Source: Rhypophila decipiens
Taxonomy: Eukaryota > Ascomycota > Sordariomycetes > Sordariales > Naviculisporaceae
Direction of reading: 5' to 3'
Assembly (NCBI GenBank): GCA_033297075.1
Contig: MU858074.1
Location: 186,001-250,000 of the forward strand
DNA: 64,000 bases
Below the pieces are notes generated by a model. That model worked only from the letters and a program-made list of their open reading frames with translations, had not been told where the DNA came from and ran no database searches. Made by a program: the position numbers and the translations under genes. Below are positions 42,767 to 54,140 of the stretch, piece after piece. Each line of letters opens with the position of its first letter. Within the stretch, counting starts at the first letter, position 1.

Positions 42767-44493
42767 ATGCATCTCGACCAGTACTCAATGAATCGGTCCA
42801 TGGCCTACCAGCCCCGGCCGCAGCCCCAAGTGTCTATGGATCAGGGCATCAATCCCGTCGTCGTCGCCCTCGCCTCGTCGTTCGGGTCGGCCATATTAAT
42901 TGCCTTCTTCATCCTCGCCTGCTACTTCTTCCGATATACATCGTCGGGTCGTATATTCCTCGATCGGATCGGTCGGCCCGGCGAGTACGATGACGAGCAG
43001 GCGTTCCTCAGAGAGGAGGAGGAGGCCCTCGAGACGATGGATGATATGCAGAGAACCGAATACTTGAGGGCAAAAGGTATGCATGCAGTTCCATTCAACA
43101 ATCAGTAGCTGCGGGAGCGGTCGTCGAGTTGTCCAAAAGGCATGTCAACCAGAGATGCTAACGCCCGACTTTTTTGTAGCATTCATCCAGGCGAACCCCC
43201 CCGAGTCGGCACAGACAGATATCTCCCTGTCCCAGTATCTCGCGATCCAGGAAAAGGGTGTCTCGGCGTGGGAGTTCGAGCCCGAGTTGGAGATTGCCAA
43301 CTGCTTTGTGGAGGGCCGGACAGAGATTGAGTTCTTCGACTCGGAATGCACTGTTATGAGCAACCTCCCAGTACCGAAGCAAAACGAAGTCTACTACTGG
43401 GAGGCCAAGATCTACGAAAAGCCAGAAAGCACCACGATCAGTATAGGAATGGCAACCAAGCCGTACCCACTGTTCAGGCTACCAGGTATGTTTTCTCTTT
43501 CCGCCGTGACCTCATCAGCAACTAGTCATTGACCGACCTTCCCCAGGTTTCCACAAGTCTTCGATAGCATATCTGTCCAACGGCACTCGACGGATCAACC
43601 AGCCTTTCAACGGCACCGCTTACGGCCCGCATATCGTACAAGGCGATGTTATTGGCGTTGGATATCGCCCGAGGACGGGCACCATCTTCTTCACGCGGAA
43701 CGGCAAAAAGCTTGAAGACGTCGTCCATGGCATGAAGGCTCAAAACTTCTTCCCTGCGGTTGGCGCCAATGGCCCTAGCATCGTCCATGTCAACTTCGGC
43801 CAGGCTGGCTTTGTGTTCATCGAGGCGAACGTCAAGAAGTGGGGGCTTGCTCCCATGACGGGCTCCTTGGCTCCACCGCCGCCATATGGCTCTGAGCAGG
43901 GCAGCATTCTCCTCGAGGCTGGGCGGAAGGACGGGTATACTGGTTCGCTTGGTCGTGGGCATGGGTATAGCCAGTCGACATCGACATACCTAAGGCAACC
44001 TCCAAGCCACGATCAGGGGCACTCACGCACACGGTCCGGGAACTTTCGAGTTCTGCCGCCCACCAGCCCAGGACCTGTTCGCAGCCCTACCGATATCTCC
44101 CTTGCCCATCTGGTACCCACAGACGAGGCTGGGGAAGCTAGCACTAGTGCTGCAGCTGCGACCCAGAACGTCCAGACCCATCCTACTCCAGGGCTGGGAC
44201 TCCATGACGCACACCATCCTCCTCCGCCCGAATATACAAGCCCCGAGCCGTCCGATGCTGGCGACAACGAGAGCAGGAGGAACAGCTCCGACAGCGAGAA
44301 TGCGCCACTCATCAACCTTAGTCGGAGTCGGGGTGGGTCTTCGGCGACGGTCAGGGCAACCCCGGCTGGCACGAGCAGGAGCTCTCCACAGGGTCCTCCG
44401 AGCCCACCAATTCCGAGTTACCAGGATGCAGTACAGCAAGGTGCCGGGCGTGATAGAAGCGATAGTGCCAGAAGCTCCAGATCAAACAGATAA
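42767..44493 (+). CDS. Ssh4/Ear1-like SPRY-domain membrane adaptor with PPxY motifs
   Basis: Three exons: 42767-43076, 43180-43485, 43547-44493, giving 520 aa. Intron 1 (103 nt) has donor GTATGC and branch GCTAAC; intron 2 (61 nt) has GTATGT. A membrane span lies at residues 31-54, and an acidic juxtamembrane region (EEEEALE) follows. A SPRY domain covers about residues 175-292 (VYYWEAKIY, SIGMATKPYPLFRLPG, GDVIGVGYRPRTGTIFFTRNG, VNFG). The tail carries PPPY at 316-319 and PPEY at 432-435, the signature bound by WW domains of Nedd4/Rsp5 ubiquitin ligases. In yeast, Ssh4 and Ear1 have this layout and recruit Rsp5 to endosomal and vacuolar membrane proteins; the same role is inferred here. Start: first in-frame ATG, with A at -3. 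Confidence 0.88.
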
Positions 44494-46340
44494 AGCCCTT
44501 TCGCATCATGACGTTGGCTTTTTGTTCCTTGGTTGGTTCTGATGTCGAATCTCAACTTTGTGGCGTTACTTGGAGCGCTTCGGGATACCACCAACTAGCT
44601 GGGGGTTCTTTTGATGCACCACACTCTCAAAATTGCGTATTAGACCTTTTTTCCGGATTTTATCTTTTTTTGAATTAACAGACGACAGACGCACTTCATA
44701 CACTCCGACGCGAACTTTCCCTTTCCTTTACGGCAGTCTCCGACTCACACCTCACCAATGTATACCCTTCCTTATCAGGAACCTTTCCTTGTCTTTTTAC
44801 CTCGTCGTTTCTTGGCTACACATATCACGGGAGATAATGAATGGCGGCATTAGCGATGGCTTTTTTTCCTTTTTCTCTGTTTACTCTGTCGGGTTCGAAG
44901 GGGTTCGCACTTCTGTGTCCAGTCTTGGGTTACCACTTTCGTTTTTGGTTTGTTTGTCTCCGTATACTCGTTTTTAAGAATTGGGGACCGGGGATGGATG
45001 CATGGGTTGTGGCATGGGATGGGAGGCAACATCATCAACAATGGGGTGGAATGGGCTGGACGCAGGTGCATACAAGAGACATCAACTCTTGGTCGAAGGA
45101 TACCCCCGTAGTGTTGTTAGAATTCATCGAACGAATGATCGATGGAATACAAAAATAAAAAGCAGAAATTACTATTACATTGAACTTGTTGACTTTCTAA
45201 ACATCTCCTTTCGAGATACTATACAGTACTGACCTATATCAGGTCACATGTTGGAAAAAGAAGCACACGATGGCTAGAACGAGATTCTCCCAAGTTGTCC
45301 TTGACTTTCGAATCGATGTCAAGCTATGTGATGTCATCTCTTGTTACACTGAGAAGTATTTGGTTATCCGGGCTATCAACACTCTCATTAATCACAGGAA
45401 CGGGTATTGGTGAATGTTACACTCCCCTTTTTCTTTCGTCTGATCCGGTCAAGCATTGTCGTCTATTGTCTGTCTGGTCTTATCGCTCCTATTGTTGTGC
45501 CGTGTGACTTTGTTTCGGGCGGTTGATGAATATGAAGTTGGAGTTTCTCGATTCTCTTCTTGAGACGTGGAGATGAGATGAATGGCTGGAAGAGGACCGA
45601 CCAAACCGCTGTGGCCAGGGGGTGTTGGGATGGGCAAGAAGCACGGTGGAATGAGTGTGGGTAACAGATCCGTATTGACCATTTGCCTGTGATTGCCATT
45701 TTTACAATTGAACCGTGGATGAGAGTACTTTCGCTATTTCACGACTTATACTCATGGGCTCTGGCTGCCTGGTGATTGTAAGGTTCTGATCTCCGTAATA
45801 CTGTCATTCATGAACAGCTCTCATCTTCCCCTTGGATCGGGACTTGAATGTACGGTACCATTGTACCTGACGTATGGTATCCACCTCAGAACCCACTGCC
45901 AAGCACCGTTGCACTGCAGTGAGTGCGAATAACCGCCGGAGAGTGATTGACTGGGATTTTGTGGCAAGATTCAGACCCACCCTTATTCGCACAGCCCCAG
46001 TCCCTGAACGCGTCCTGCAGACGGCAGAACCCGCCGCCGTCGCGACCTGCTCAAAGAAAATCGCCAACTTCACCATCTTCGATCTCAACATACACAGCTT
46101 TTTCCCCCGCGCAAGACCACCACAATAAGAATCATTTCGCATCTCTTGCGTTTTTTCCCCTCGACCTGAAACTTCCTCTCTTGCATAACACCACAATTGC
46201 AACGATCGTCCGCACCCCCGAAACTCGGCGCAATCTGCAGCGCAAACTATTGTTGCTCCCTCCCTCTGCGCAATTCTTGCGCGCGAACCTCGACAGCGAC
46301 CCACTTCACCGCCGACTTTCTGTCGTCTCAACTTTTCACA
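44494..46340. other. Intergenic region
   Basis: 3' flank of the SPRY gene, G-rich TGGGATGG-like stretches around 45000-45060, and the promoter and leader of the SAP gene. The last roughly 460 bp before 46341 are pyrimidine-rich and appear free of ATG. No gene seen. Confidence 0.6.
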
Positions 46341-47541
46341 ATGGCCGACTACAATAGTATGAAGGTTCCGGAGCTCAAGAAGCTATTGAGCGAGCGGGGT
46401 CTGACGCAGAATGGGAATAAGGCCGACCTTATTGCGCGACTCCAGGACAATGACAAGGAGAAATCCAAGGGCGACGAAGCACCAGCCGGTAAGTCTATAA
46501 ATATTTTCCATCTCTCGCCTCTGAACTCGTTTCTATTCCTGTTTTTTTCTTTCCCATCACATCTCACTTCTTCACCATCATCCATCGACTCGGACTTCAC
46601 TCCCCATCTGAACTACACTCTTCCTTTATCAACCCAAAAATTAAAGCCATACCACTATGGCCACCACCACCATGCTCGGTCTCTCAAAGGAGGACTTCTT
46701 CGAGAAGGTCAAGGATCCGAAGTGGATGGCTGACGTCCTAAATTACCGGCTTCCAGCAAAGAAAGATGGCGAAGCAGAAGACGAAATCGACTATGACGAC
46801 GATGACTTCCCTGCCGTAACATCAAAGGCAGCGGCGCCCGCGGCGGCACCCACCACAGAGCCCAAGGCCGCCGCCACCACCACCACCACCACAAAGGCCC
46901 CCGAGGTCAAGACATCAGAAGCCCCGGCGCCCAAGGCGTCAGAAGCAGCGGCAGAGCCAGCGGCCACCGCCGAGACAAGCACGGAAGCAGCAGGTTCTGC
47001 TCCCACCGAGGAGAAGACCGAGGACGAGCCGGCCGAGAAGGCCACCGCAACCGAGGAACCCCTTTTCTCTCAGCACCTCCCGCCAACCAATGCCAAGACA
47101 GAGGCAGAGAAGCGCGCCCTACGCGCCCAGCGATTCGGTGTGGCTGTCGAGGAAGAGTCCGAGGAGGCCATCAAGAAGAAGCGTGCCGAGCGGTTTGGCC
47201 TGCCTAATGATCAGGTCGCCGCTATCGACAGCGCCCTGCCCGACCGTCCCCGCAAGCGAGGTCGTGGTGGTGAGGACAAGGAGGACGACGCCAACACCCG
47301 CGGCAACAAGAGACAGTCGACTGGTGCTGCTGGAGGAGGTGGTGGAAGACGTGACGATAGACGTGGAGGCGGCCGATCCCGTGGTCATCGTCAAGGTGGA
47401 GGAGGCGGTGGCAACCGTGACCAGGGCAAGGCGGGAGGAGGAGGAGGTGCACCCCCTAAGAAGAGTCAGCCTGTGTCCGTGGACCCGGCGGAGAAGGCAA
47501 AGTTGGCGGCTAGAGCTGAGAGATTTGCGGCGAAGAAGTGA
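46341..47541 (+). CDS. tho1: Tho1/CIP29-like SAP-domain RNA-binding protein
   Basis: Preferred model: exons 46341-46488 and 46757-47541, 310 aa. The N-terminus (residues 4-38, SMKVPELKKLLSERGL onward) is a SAP domain, a helix-loop-helix that binds DNA or RNA. A long A/E/T/P-rich linker follows. Then come two RAxRFG-type repeats (RALRAQRFGV; RAERFGLP), the hallmark of the Tho1/MOS11 C-terminal domain, and an RGG-rich tail ending in another RAERFAAKK. The family couples transcription to mRNA export with TREX and Sub2/UAP56; this is inferred from similarity. The intron (268 nt, GTAAGT donor, TTCCAG acceptor) is unusually long for this window. It contains an in-frame ATG at 46657 in good context that would give a 294-aa form without the SAP domain. 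Among the AGs checked up to 46756, only the one ending there keeps the frame; 46765 just inside would also work. Confidence 0.82.
46562..46656 (+). promoter_or_regulatory. Possible internal promoter/leader in the tho1-like intron
   Basis: The intron segment before ATG 46657 is CT-rich, ATG-free and ends with A at -3, just like the leaders of other genes here. The codons from 46657 (CTCGGTCTCTCAAAGGAG and on) show the C/G-ending pattern of real coding sequence and run in frame into exon 2. This is inference from composition. Confidence 0.35.
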
Positions 47542-49411
47542 GTACGGTAGTTGTGTGTATTAATTTATGGGTATTATTCATGGCGTTTATGTTAGCACTG
47601 GGTCTGGACAGTTTAATAGTTATCAAGTACGAATGAATGGAATGGTCTTAGTTGTCGCAAGGTCTTGTCATGATTTTGTGTGGACTGGTTCAGCGTGTGG
47701 TTCGGGTGCTTTTCATCATGGTAAAGTTGAGTTTGTGTTGGGGCTTGAGACCAAGGTTAGGGATCAAGTTGAACTTTAGAGTTTGATTCGGAAGTAGTAA
47801 GACTGATAGCTTCATGTCGATGAGGCTGTTGCAGATGTACCCACAAGATCTTGAGACGGCTAAATGTTATCTCTTCCTTTTCCTTTACCCCCTTTCTTTT
47901 ATATACCTAGGTACTAGCATTGTAGGACCATCCAGATTATAAAGATTTCTCTCAGTCAACTTGAGCTACCCACCAAGACGACCCCCCCCCCAGCCACCTC
48001 CATGATTAGTCGGCCGTATATACTTGAGCTGTCTGTCTACTGGGAACTCAAGTTCCTAATTGCTCTTTTCCTTCCGCATACATCATGCCTTATACACGTC
48101 GCTGCCAAGTCTGCCTGTCCATTCTATTCTCCAACCTTACCATATATGCATGGACGATTGATATGATACTCAGTGGACTGCATGGTGGCCAGCGCGCGTG
48201 TGTGCCGTGATATTGCTAGACAGGCTGCTGTGGTGAGTGGATGTTTCGAGCATATTTTGTACTTTAGTTTCTAAAATGAAAAGAACAAAAGTTGGTAGGT
48301 AGTGCTTCACAGTTACAAGTCAAGAGTTGTAAGCGTACCTAATCGGGTGCGAGGATGTTACAGCAACCATTAACTCGAGCCAGATATCAGTATCCAGCAT
48401 GTTAAGTTAGTGGTGAAGAGAGATGGTGAAGACTAGGATGTATGTATGTATGTTAGAGACACAATGAGTACGAAAGGTCTGGATCTCATCATGGAGAATA
48501 GGATGAACCTATGTTGCCCAACGTGAAGTTAAGGTCAAGGCTGGGACCGGAGTTGTTGAACGGACGGACGGGACTGGATGGACAAATACACAAAGATAAC
48601 TGATGATCATCCAGCACCCACGTTGGTTAGGTACGTGTAAATGAATCGGGGCTCACGGGTTGAGACGATGTTCATGTTTATGTAGATAGTTCCAGTCCCA
48701 TGCAGCAGCATATGCTCAAATGCTCCTCTTAACTAATACTCACATGTAACGTACGTACCACGAAACAAAATTATATAGCTCACAGACTACCTCATGTTGA
48801 TGTTTTGTATCTGATCCTTGGCCAGTCAGTACCTATCTATCAGGTTGGACACATGCAGGAGACATTGAGTTTAGATGATATCAACTACTGGGAGGAACGA
48901 TGTCGATGCATGCCTGGACGGACCTCCTTCAATATGAGCTACATACTGGTACTTACAAGCCATGACTGAACTCGATGTCTGGTATCAACGAAGAAATACA
49001 ACTTAATTACCAAGTCGTAACTCGAACACACTCGATTCAGTGAAGCAAGTAAGCAGGAACATAGCATAATACCACAAGTCGCCATGAAAGCCAGAAAGAC
49101 AAACAAGCAAGGGACAATAATGATTGCGTTAGTTAGTAGGACTTGTCTAACTAACCGACGAGATCGAAATGGTAGTCGTTCATTCTCATTCATCATATAA
49201 AGAAGTAAGGCTAGCTGCAAGGCAACAAACCACTGTTGATCAATGCATAGTATATAGTCTGTCTGCAACGGGTGAAAACAGTGACAGCTAGCTAGGTAGT
49301 AAATAAACAAGACAGATAGATATAGAGATGATCATGATAGAAAAGAATAATAGATAGTTGAAAAGAGAAAAAGTCCAAAAAAAAACAAAGTAGAATCGCG
49401 CCGGGAATTGA
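47542..49411. other. Intergenic region
   Basis: 3' flank of the tho1-like gene and anonymous sequence up to the tRNA. Includes short TATG repeats near 48440 and a C run near 47985. No gene seen. Confidence 0.6.
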
Positions 49412-49498
49412 GCCCGACGTGGGGGTCGAACCCACAACCTTGAGATTGGTGATCTCTTGAATAAGAGTCTCACGCTCTACCGATTGAGCTAGCCGGGC
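49412..49498 (-). tRNA. tRNA-Lys (CUU), with 15-nt intron
   Basis: On the minus strand the cloverleaf is complete: acceptor GCCCGGC/GTCGGGC, D-arm GCTC/GAGC, anticodon stem TGAGA/TCTCA, T-arm GTGGG/CCCAC with TTCGACC loop. The anticodon CTT is at 49465-49463. A 15-nt intron (49447-49461) sits after position 37, the canonical place for nuclear tRNA introns. The mature length without CCA is 72 nt. Confidence 0.95.
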
Positions 49499-52400
49499 TG
49501 GCTAGCCAGGCGGATACTCTGTGCTTGTTGGAAAAGTGATCCGGAGTTTTGCCTTATATCCCGCCTCCTGCAGTGGGTCGTAACAAGGAAAACATTTTTT
49601 TACTTGTACGGAGATTCAAAGGCGTCTTTGTCCACTGTAGCGGAAAATAGGGCGTAAAACCAAAGCGGGGAAATGCAGTGGGCGAAAAAGAAAAGTTTGT
49701 TTGCGGGGACAAGTTGGGGAAAACACTTCCCCCTATTTTTGGTCCTGAACGCTACCGTATGTCACTCGAGTGTCCTGGGTCATAAGGTGGGGATATCAAC
49801 CTCTTGAGATGGCAGGATCTCGAATTTGTGACATACGAGGCTCCTGATGCTCGACAGCCCAGTTTCGAATATTTTATACGATCTTTCTCGACAGATAAGC
49901 GGCATCTGATGAAGCATAATGGCAAAAGTTCAGCTCAGGGTGAACAAGAAGCAGCTCGTTTTGCTTGACCACGATCAATCCCATCTTGACATCAATGTGT
50001 CTCTTTATCTCCAATTTGCCAGATACAAATATGGACGTTGCACAAGGCTAGCTGAACCGTCTAGTAGCGCGCTAGAAAACGACGCAGGGTGGCAGTCCAT
50101 GATAGTATCAGGATGACAGTTGGGGCTTGGGAACGAACCTCATTGGGTGTCAAAATCTCAAGGCTTCTCAAGAAATCATGTACGCACTTGAGAATGCGCC
50201 AGGATAGATGGTGAGATTCTGGGGAATTGATCGCTTTGTCGAGACCAGCTTCTCGAATTTGGGACCGTGTACACATACGTCAGAGGATAGAGGCTCTGGT
50301 CGAGGGTCTGCGGGACCCGTGCTCGTCGTTCTGTCAGATTATGACCACCACAAGTACCTTGGACGCATCAACGCACCACCAGTCGAGTGCCAGCAACCAG
50401 TCCATCAGAGGGAAACGGTCCAGGGGGTGAGGGTAGGAGATAAGAAGACACTCATCCCAGCCCTTCCTCGGACACGAAAGAGGGGATCATGTAGCAGTTT
50501 GCTACTAGTACCAGACATATTTGTACACGTGAGGGAAATTGCTATACGGGGTAATCTTGAAGGAAACCAGCACGGGTCCAACTCCCCGTTCCCATTTGAC
50601 AAGACATCTGTTACACTTAGCCATCACAGGAAAGGTTCCGGGCTCCAGTGAGACATTGCCATGTTAGTTCTGCCGCGCCTGTTGGAAACGGCTGTGGGTT
50701 CGGGGATAATTATGCTCCCCCAGAGACGGGCTCGTTGGCTGAGAAGTCGCGATATGGGGCCGATTCTGGCATGAACTGATGTTGGCGAAGAGCGTCATGT
50801 TCACATTCTATCGATCGGTCCTATCATTGCTGTTCAACGGTGTATCAGAAGACATCATGGGCGTGGGCCTATTGTAAGGTGATGTATCAGTAGGCTGAAA
50901 AGCAGGACAATGAGGCTGCTGGAGATAATCAGCTGTGATTCTCACCCCACAAGAACCGAAACTTGACGATGACAGGAGGTTATTGGCCCTATGGGGATAG
51001 CAAGGAGAGACATTTTGCGTTGAGAGAAGGAAGTTCTTGGGGTCAAGGTGAGAGCCGAACCTTTCCAAAATCGGGAAGCCACTCGTCAGCCCATGATAGC
51101 CATTGACAAATCTTACTAGAGAAGAGCACTTGCTCTCCTCTTCTCTCTCACAAGCCTTGTATGACCCCAGCCAGCCTCTGGCACGATCTAGCGCTGTCCC
51201 GTTGGCGTACACAAGCCAGTAGAGCCCTACGGCCGAGACATTTCGAAACTAGACCAAAACGGAGGAAAAGAGCGGATAAGCTAGCCACCCGTTTGAGCAA
51301 GAGAGAAAGAGGAGCCAGGAGTGAAGCAAGAGGAGCCCACGTGAACGACACAAGTAATTCCTGACAACATATCATGTCCAACATTGGTGAGCATGTTGAG
51401 CTGAGAATATGCACGTCTGACGGGCAAGAAGTTGGCAGAGGAGAACTTGTTGGCCGGGTTGGAATCAATGGAAGGATGTTGTCTGGTATGTTTGCCCGCA
51501 TCGTTCCTGCTTTCTTCCACTTGAAGAGCGGAGCACATGACTTGGACATGACCTATCAAGATAGGAAAGGCGACGAAAGGCGGATACGAAGATCCAAAGG
51601 AAGGCTCAAGTTAAAAATAAGCATAGACCAAGAGAATCCGTCAGAGGACAAGATCGATCTGAGTTGTCGTTGACATGACGATGATGCAGGAGAAAGACTA
51701 CGGTAGGTGCGCAGTCATGCATGCAGTTGCCATACGTGCGCTAGACCAGCTTTTGACGGGCTCAATGAAGATACAGAAAGAAAAACCGCACAGAATTCTG
51801 CTTATATTCAAAAAGGGACAGAATTCAATGTCGAAACGGGGGTGGCGGCTGGTGGTCGTGATACCTTCACACCATCTCGAAATCACGTTACTGACGAGGA
51901 CTCCAAAAGGAGTGCGAGTTCCTGCCGCCTGGGTGACCCCCGCCAGCCAGTCAAATGCCGGAAACCCATGTCCACCTGGAGTGACCCCCTACTAGCGCAA
52001 CCTCCGCTGGAACCGAGAGCAGGGGTTCTTGAACAGAGCCCCGCCTCGGCGCCTCCAGCTCTCACTAACAACCGCGACCGTCATCCCTCCCGGCCGTCCG
52101 CCCGTCTGGCTCGGCTCGCGGTCAGGGATTCGCTCAACGACAAGGTGCTGACTGCGAACAGACATTCAAGACTCACATGTGAACAATTAGGAAACGCATG
52201 AATACCCGGCCGATCTCGCAATTTCTGTTCACAACTTTGTGCTTCAGTTCACCGATACCAAGATCCTAGACGATCATCGCAACCCGGGACCTTGTGTTAG
52301 TGTATGCGGGGCAATTAACGGCGGAGGCAGCCCGTTAAAGAGCCACTAACAAGATCTTGGGGATCGATGCCTTGCAGTTGCAGGCTTGCAGCAGGGGAGA

Positions 52401-53877
52401 AAATCTTCTTCAGGTTCGTCTACCAGTATGTATGCCACGTCACCAGCCTCATATTGATCGGTGTCGGCGAACATATTGAAAGAAAGGGAAAATTGTTCTT
52501 GTGGCGGAGTGCATGTTACTGGGCAAAGTGCTGCACTCGCCACAAGCTAACAGACCCAAATCATGCTTCTCGTGCATATCGCTCGGTGCATGTAACCAAA
52601 GGGACCAACTCTCCGCGCGGTCAGACTCTCGAAAACCCCGGTCACTTGATCAAAATCTGCGATTCCTTGCTGACAGGAATAGACGACAAGCGACAGGCGA
52701 TAGACGCCGCCGAAAAAGTGGATTGCGGCGACCGTTTTTCAGGACCCGAGTTGAGTCTCCTTGTTCTTGATAACAGGCAAGGAGAGGTGCCAACGCATAC
52801 TTGTCTTCAGCTATGCTTGGGTTTATGACTCTTCTGAGAGTTGGATCTGCTTGAGGAGAGCTGGATAGCCGCCAAGGGGGGACGATGGTATGATAGTATG
52901 GCATCATATCTGCTCCGGTCCGGAGTCGGAGAGCCAGGTTTAACCAGAATGAACTGTCTTGAGACAATGAGAGAAACCATGCACCAGGAAAGCGGTATGG
53001 AAGCAGTGAAAGGAAGTCCCCCCACACAACTGAAGTCCTCGATGACGACCGTGCTTTATTCCATCAGTCACTTCTCTCTGCTGCATAACGACGAGATATG
53101 CACTTTGCTTTCCAATCCCACCGGCCGGCGACGCGCCCACAGACACCCTGTGGTGGGAGGTCAGAGTCGCAGACGAGCCATAAAATGCCGTTTGAAGCAC
53201 AGTGAGTGGTCCGTATGTCCCCGTCTCAATACACCCACTGTGCAAGAACCAGCCAAGGTATGCATACGGTTCGTAGATCCGAACGAAACATGCATATGGG
53301 AAGAGAGAGAGAAAAAAGAGCGTGGTGGTGGTGGTGGGTTGCTTTCTCGTTGGAGTAACCCTTCCAGACCTTTCTCGGTATTTTGACCAATCCGGGAAGC
53401 TTTTGCTTCATTTAAACGTCGGGGGAGTCCGTTCTATGTTATCAGATAGAAGACTCTCAGAAGGTTCGAACTGTGCAACGATAGATTTTCCATGAGGTGC
53501 ACAGCGTCCGAGTTTGTGTTCTCGAACAAATCCAAGAAAATTTGAATATCGGGTCACACAGCAATACGGGGAGTTCCGTGGACATGGAACATCCCATGGA
53601 TTCCCGATTTAATAGCTATGTTCGAACTTCAAGGGAGGCTTGAGTCGAAATGAGAAAGAAGAAAAAGGAGCCCACGTTTGCCAAGGATGAGGGAATTCAT
53701 TAATTATCAATCTTCATTGGACAGAAATCCATCACAACAGACCAATCAGAAAATTTCGACATTTCTGAATACCATCCCACCCGGAATCTGATAACTAGTG
53801 CGGCGACCTTCAACAAATCATCAAGAGAGAACAAGGCGGTTGTCGAGACAGAGGCGTGCTTTTCAGAGAGCGGGGAG
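49499..53877. other. Gene-free region
   Basis: Short conflicting frames only (for example 51374-51673 + and 52841-53386 +), none with a domain. Sequence close to the tRNA 5' end is a common insertion place for retroelements, but none is recognised here. Confidence 0.5.
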
Positions 53878-54140
53878 ATGGGCAAGTGGGTGACAAAAAA
53901 AGAGGGACTGCAGAACAATCAACTACAATTATCAATAAATAACTTAAGTATTTTATACATTCTTCATTTAAAACTAGCACTATTTAACAGCTAATCTTCT
54001 CTTCTATAATTTCAACAAGTATCATATACTAAGAAACAGTTTTGGTTGAAGAGGATGAGAAAAAAGATAGCGGGTTTTCGGCGATCGTTGCCAGTTTGTA
54101 CCATTTGCAGTACCTGTTTTTTTGTCACCCACTTGATGGG
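53878..54140. mobile_element. 253-bp MITE-like element with 30-bp TIRs and ATGGG target duplication
   Basis: Element 53883-54135. The outer 19 bp (CAAGTGGGTGACAAAAAAA) of the two ends are perfect reverse complements (53883-53901 and 54117-54135). Similarity continues inward to 28 of 30 positions. It is flanked by the direct repeat ATGGG (53878-53882 and 54136-54140), a 5-bp target duplication. The interior is AT-rich and non-coding. The ends differ from those of the 7.2-kb element, so it belongs to another family; superfamily undetermined. Confidence 0.75.

Noticed and set aside
46489..46733. Read-through of tho1 exon 1 into the intron
   Set aside because: The frame stays open for 81 codons, but a strong GTAAGT donor and loss of the conserved Tho1 C-terminal region argue against it.
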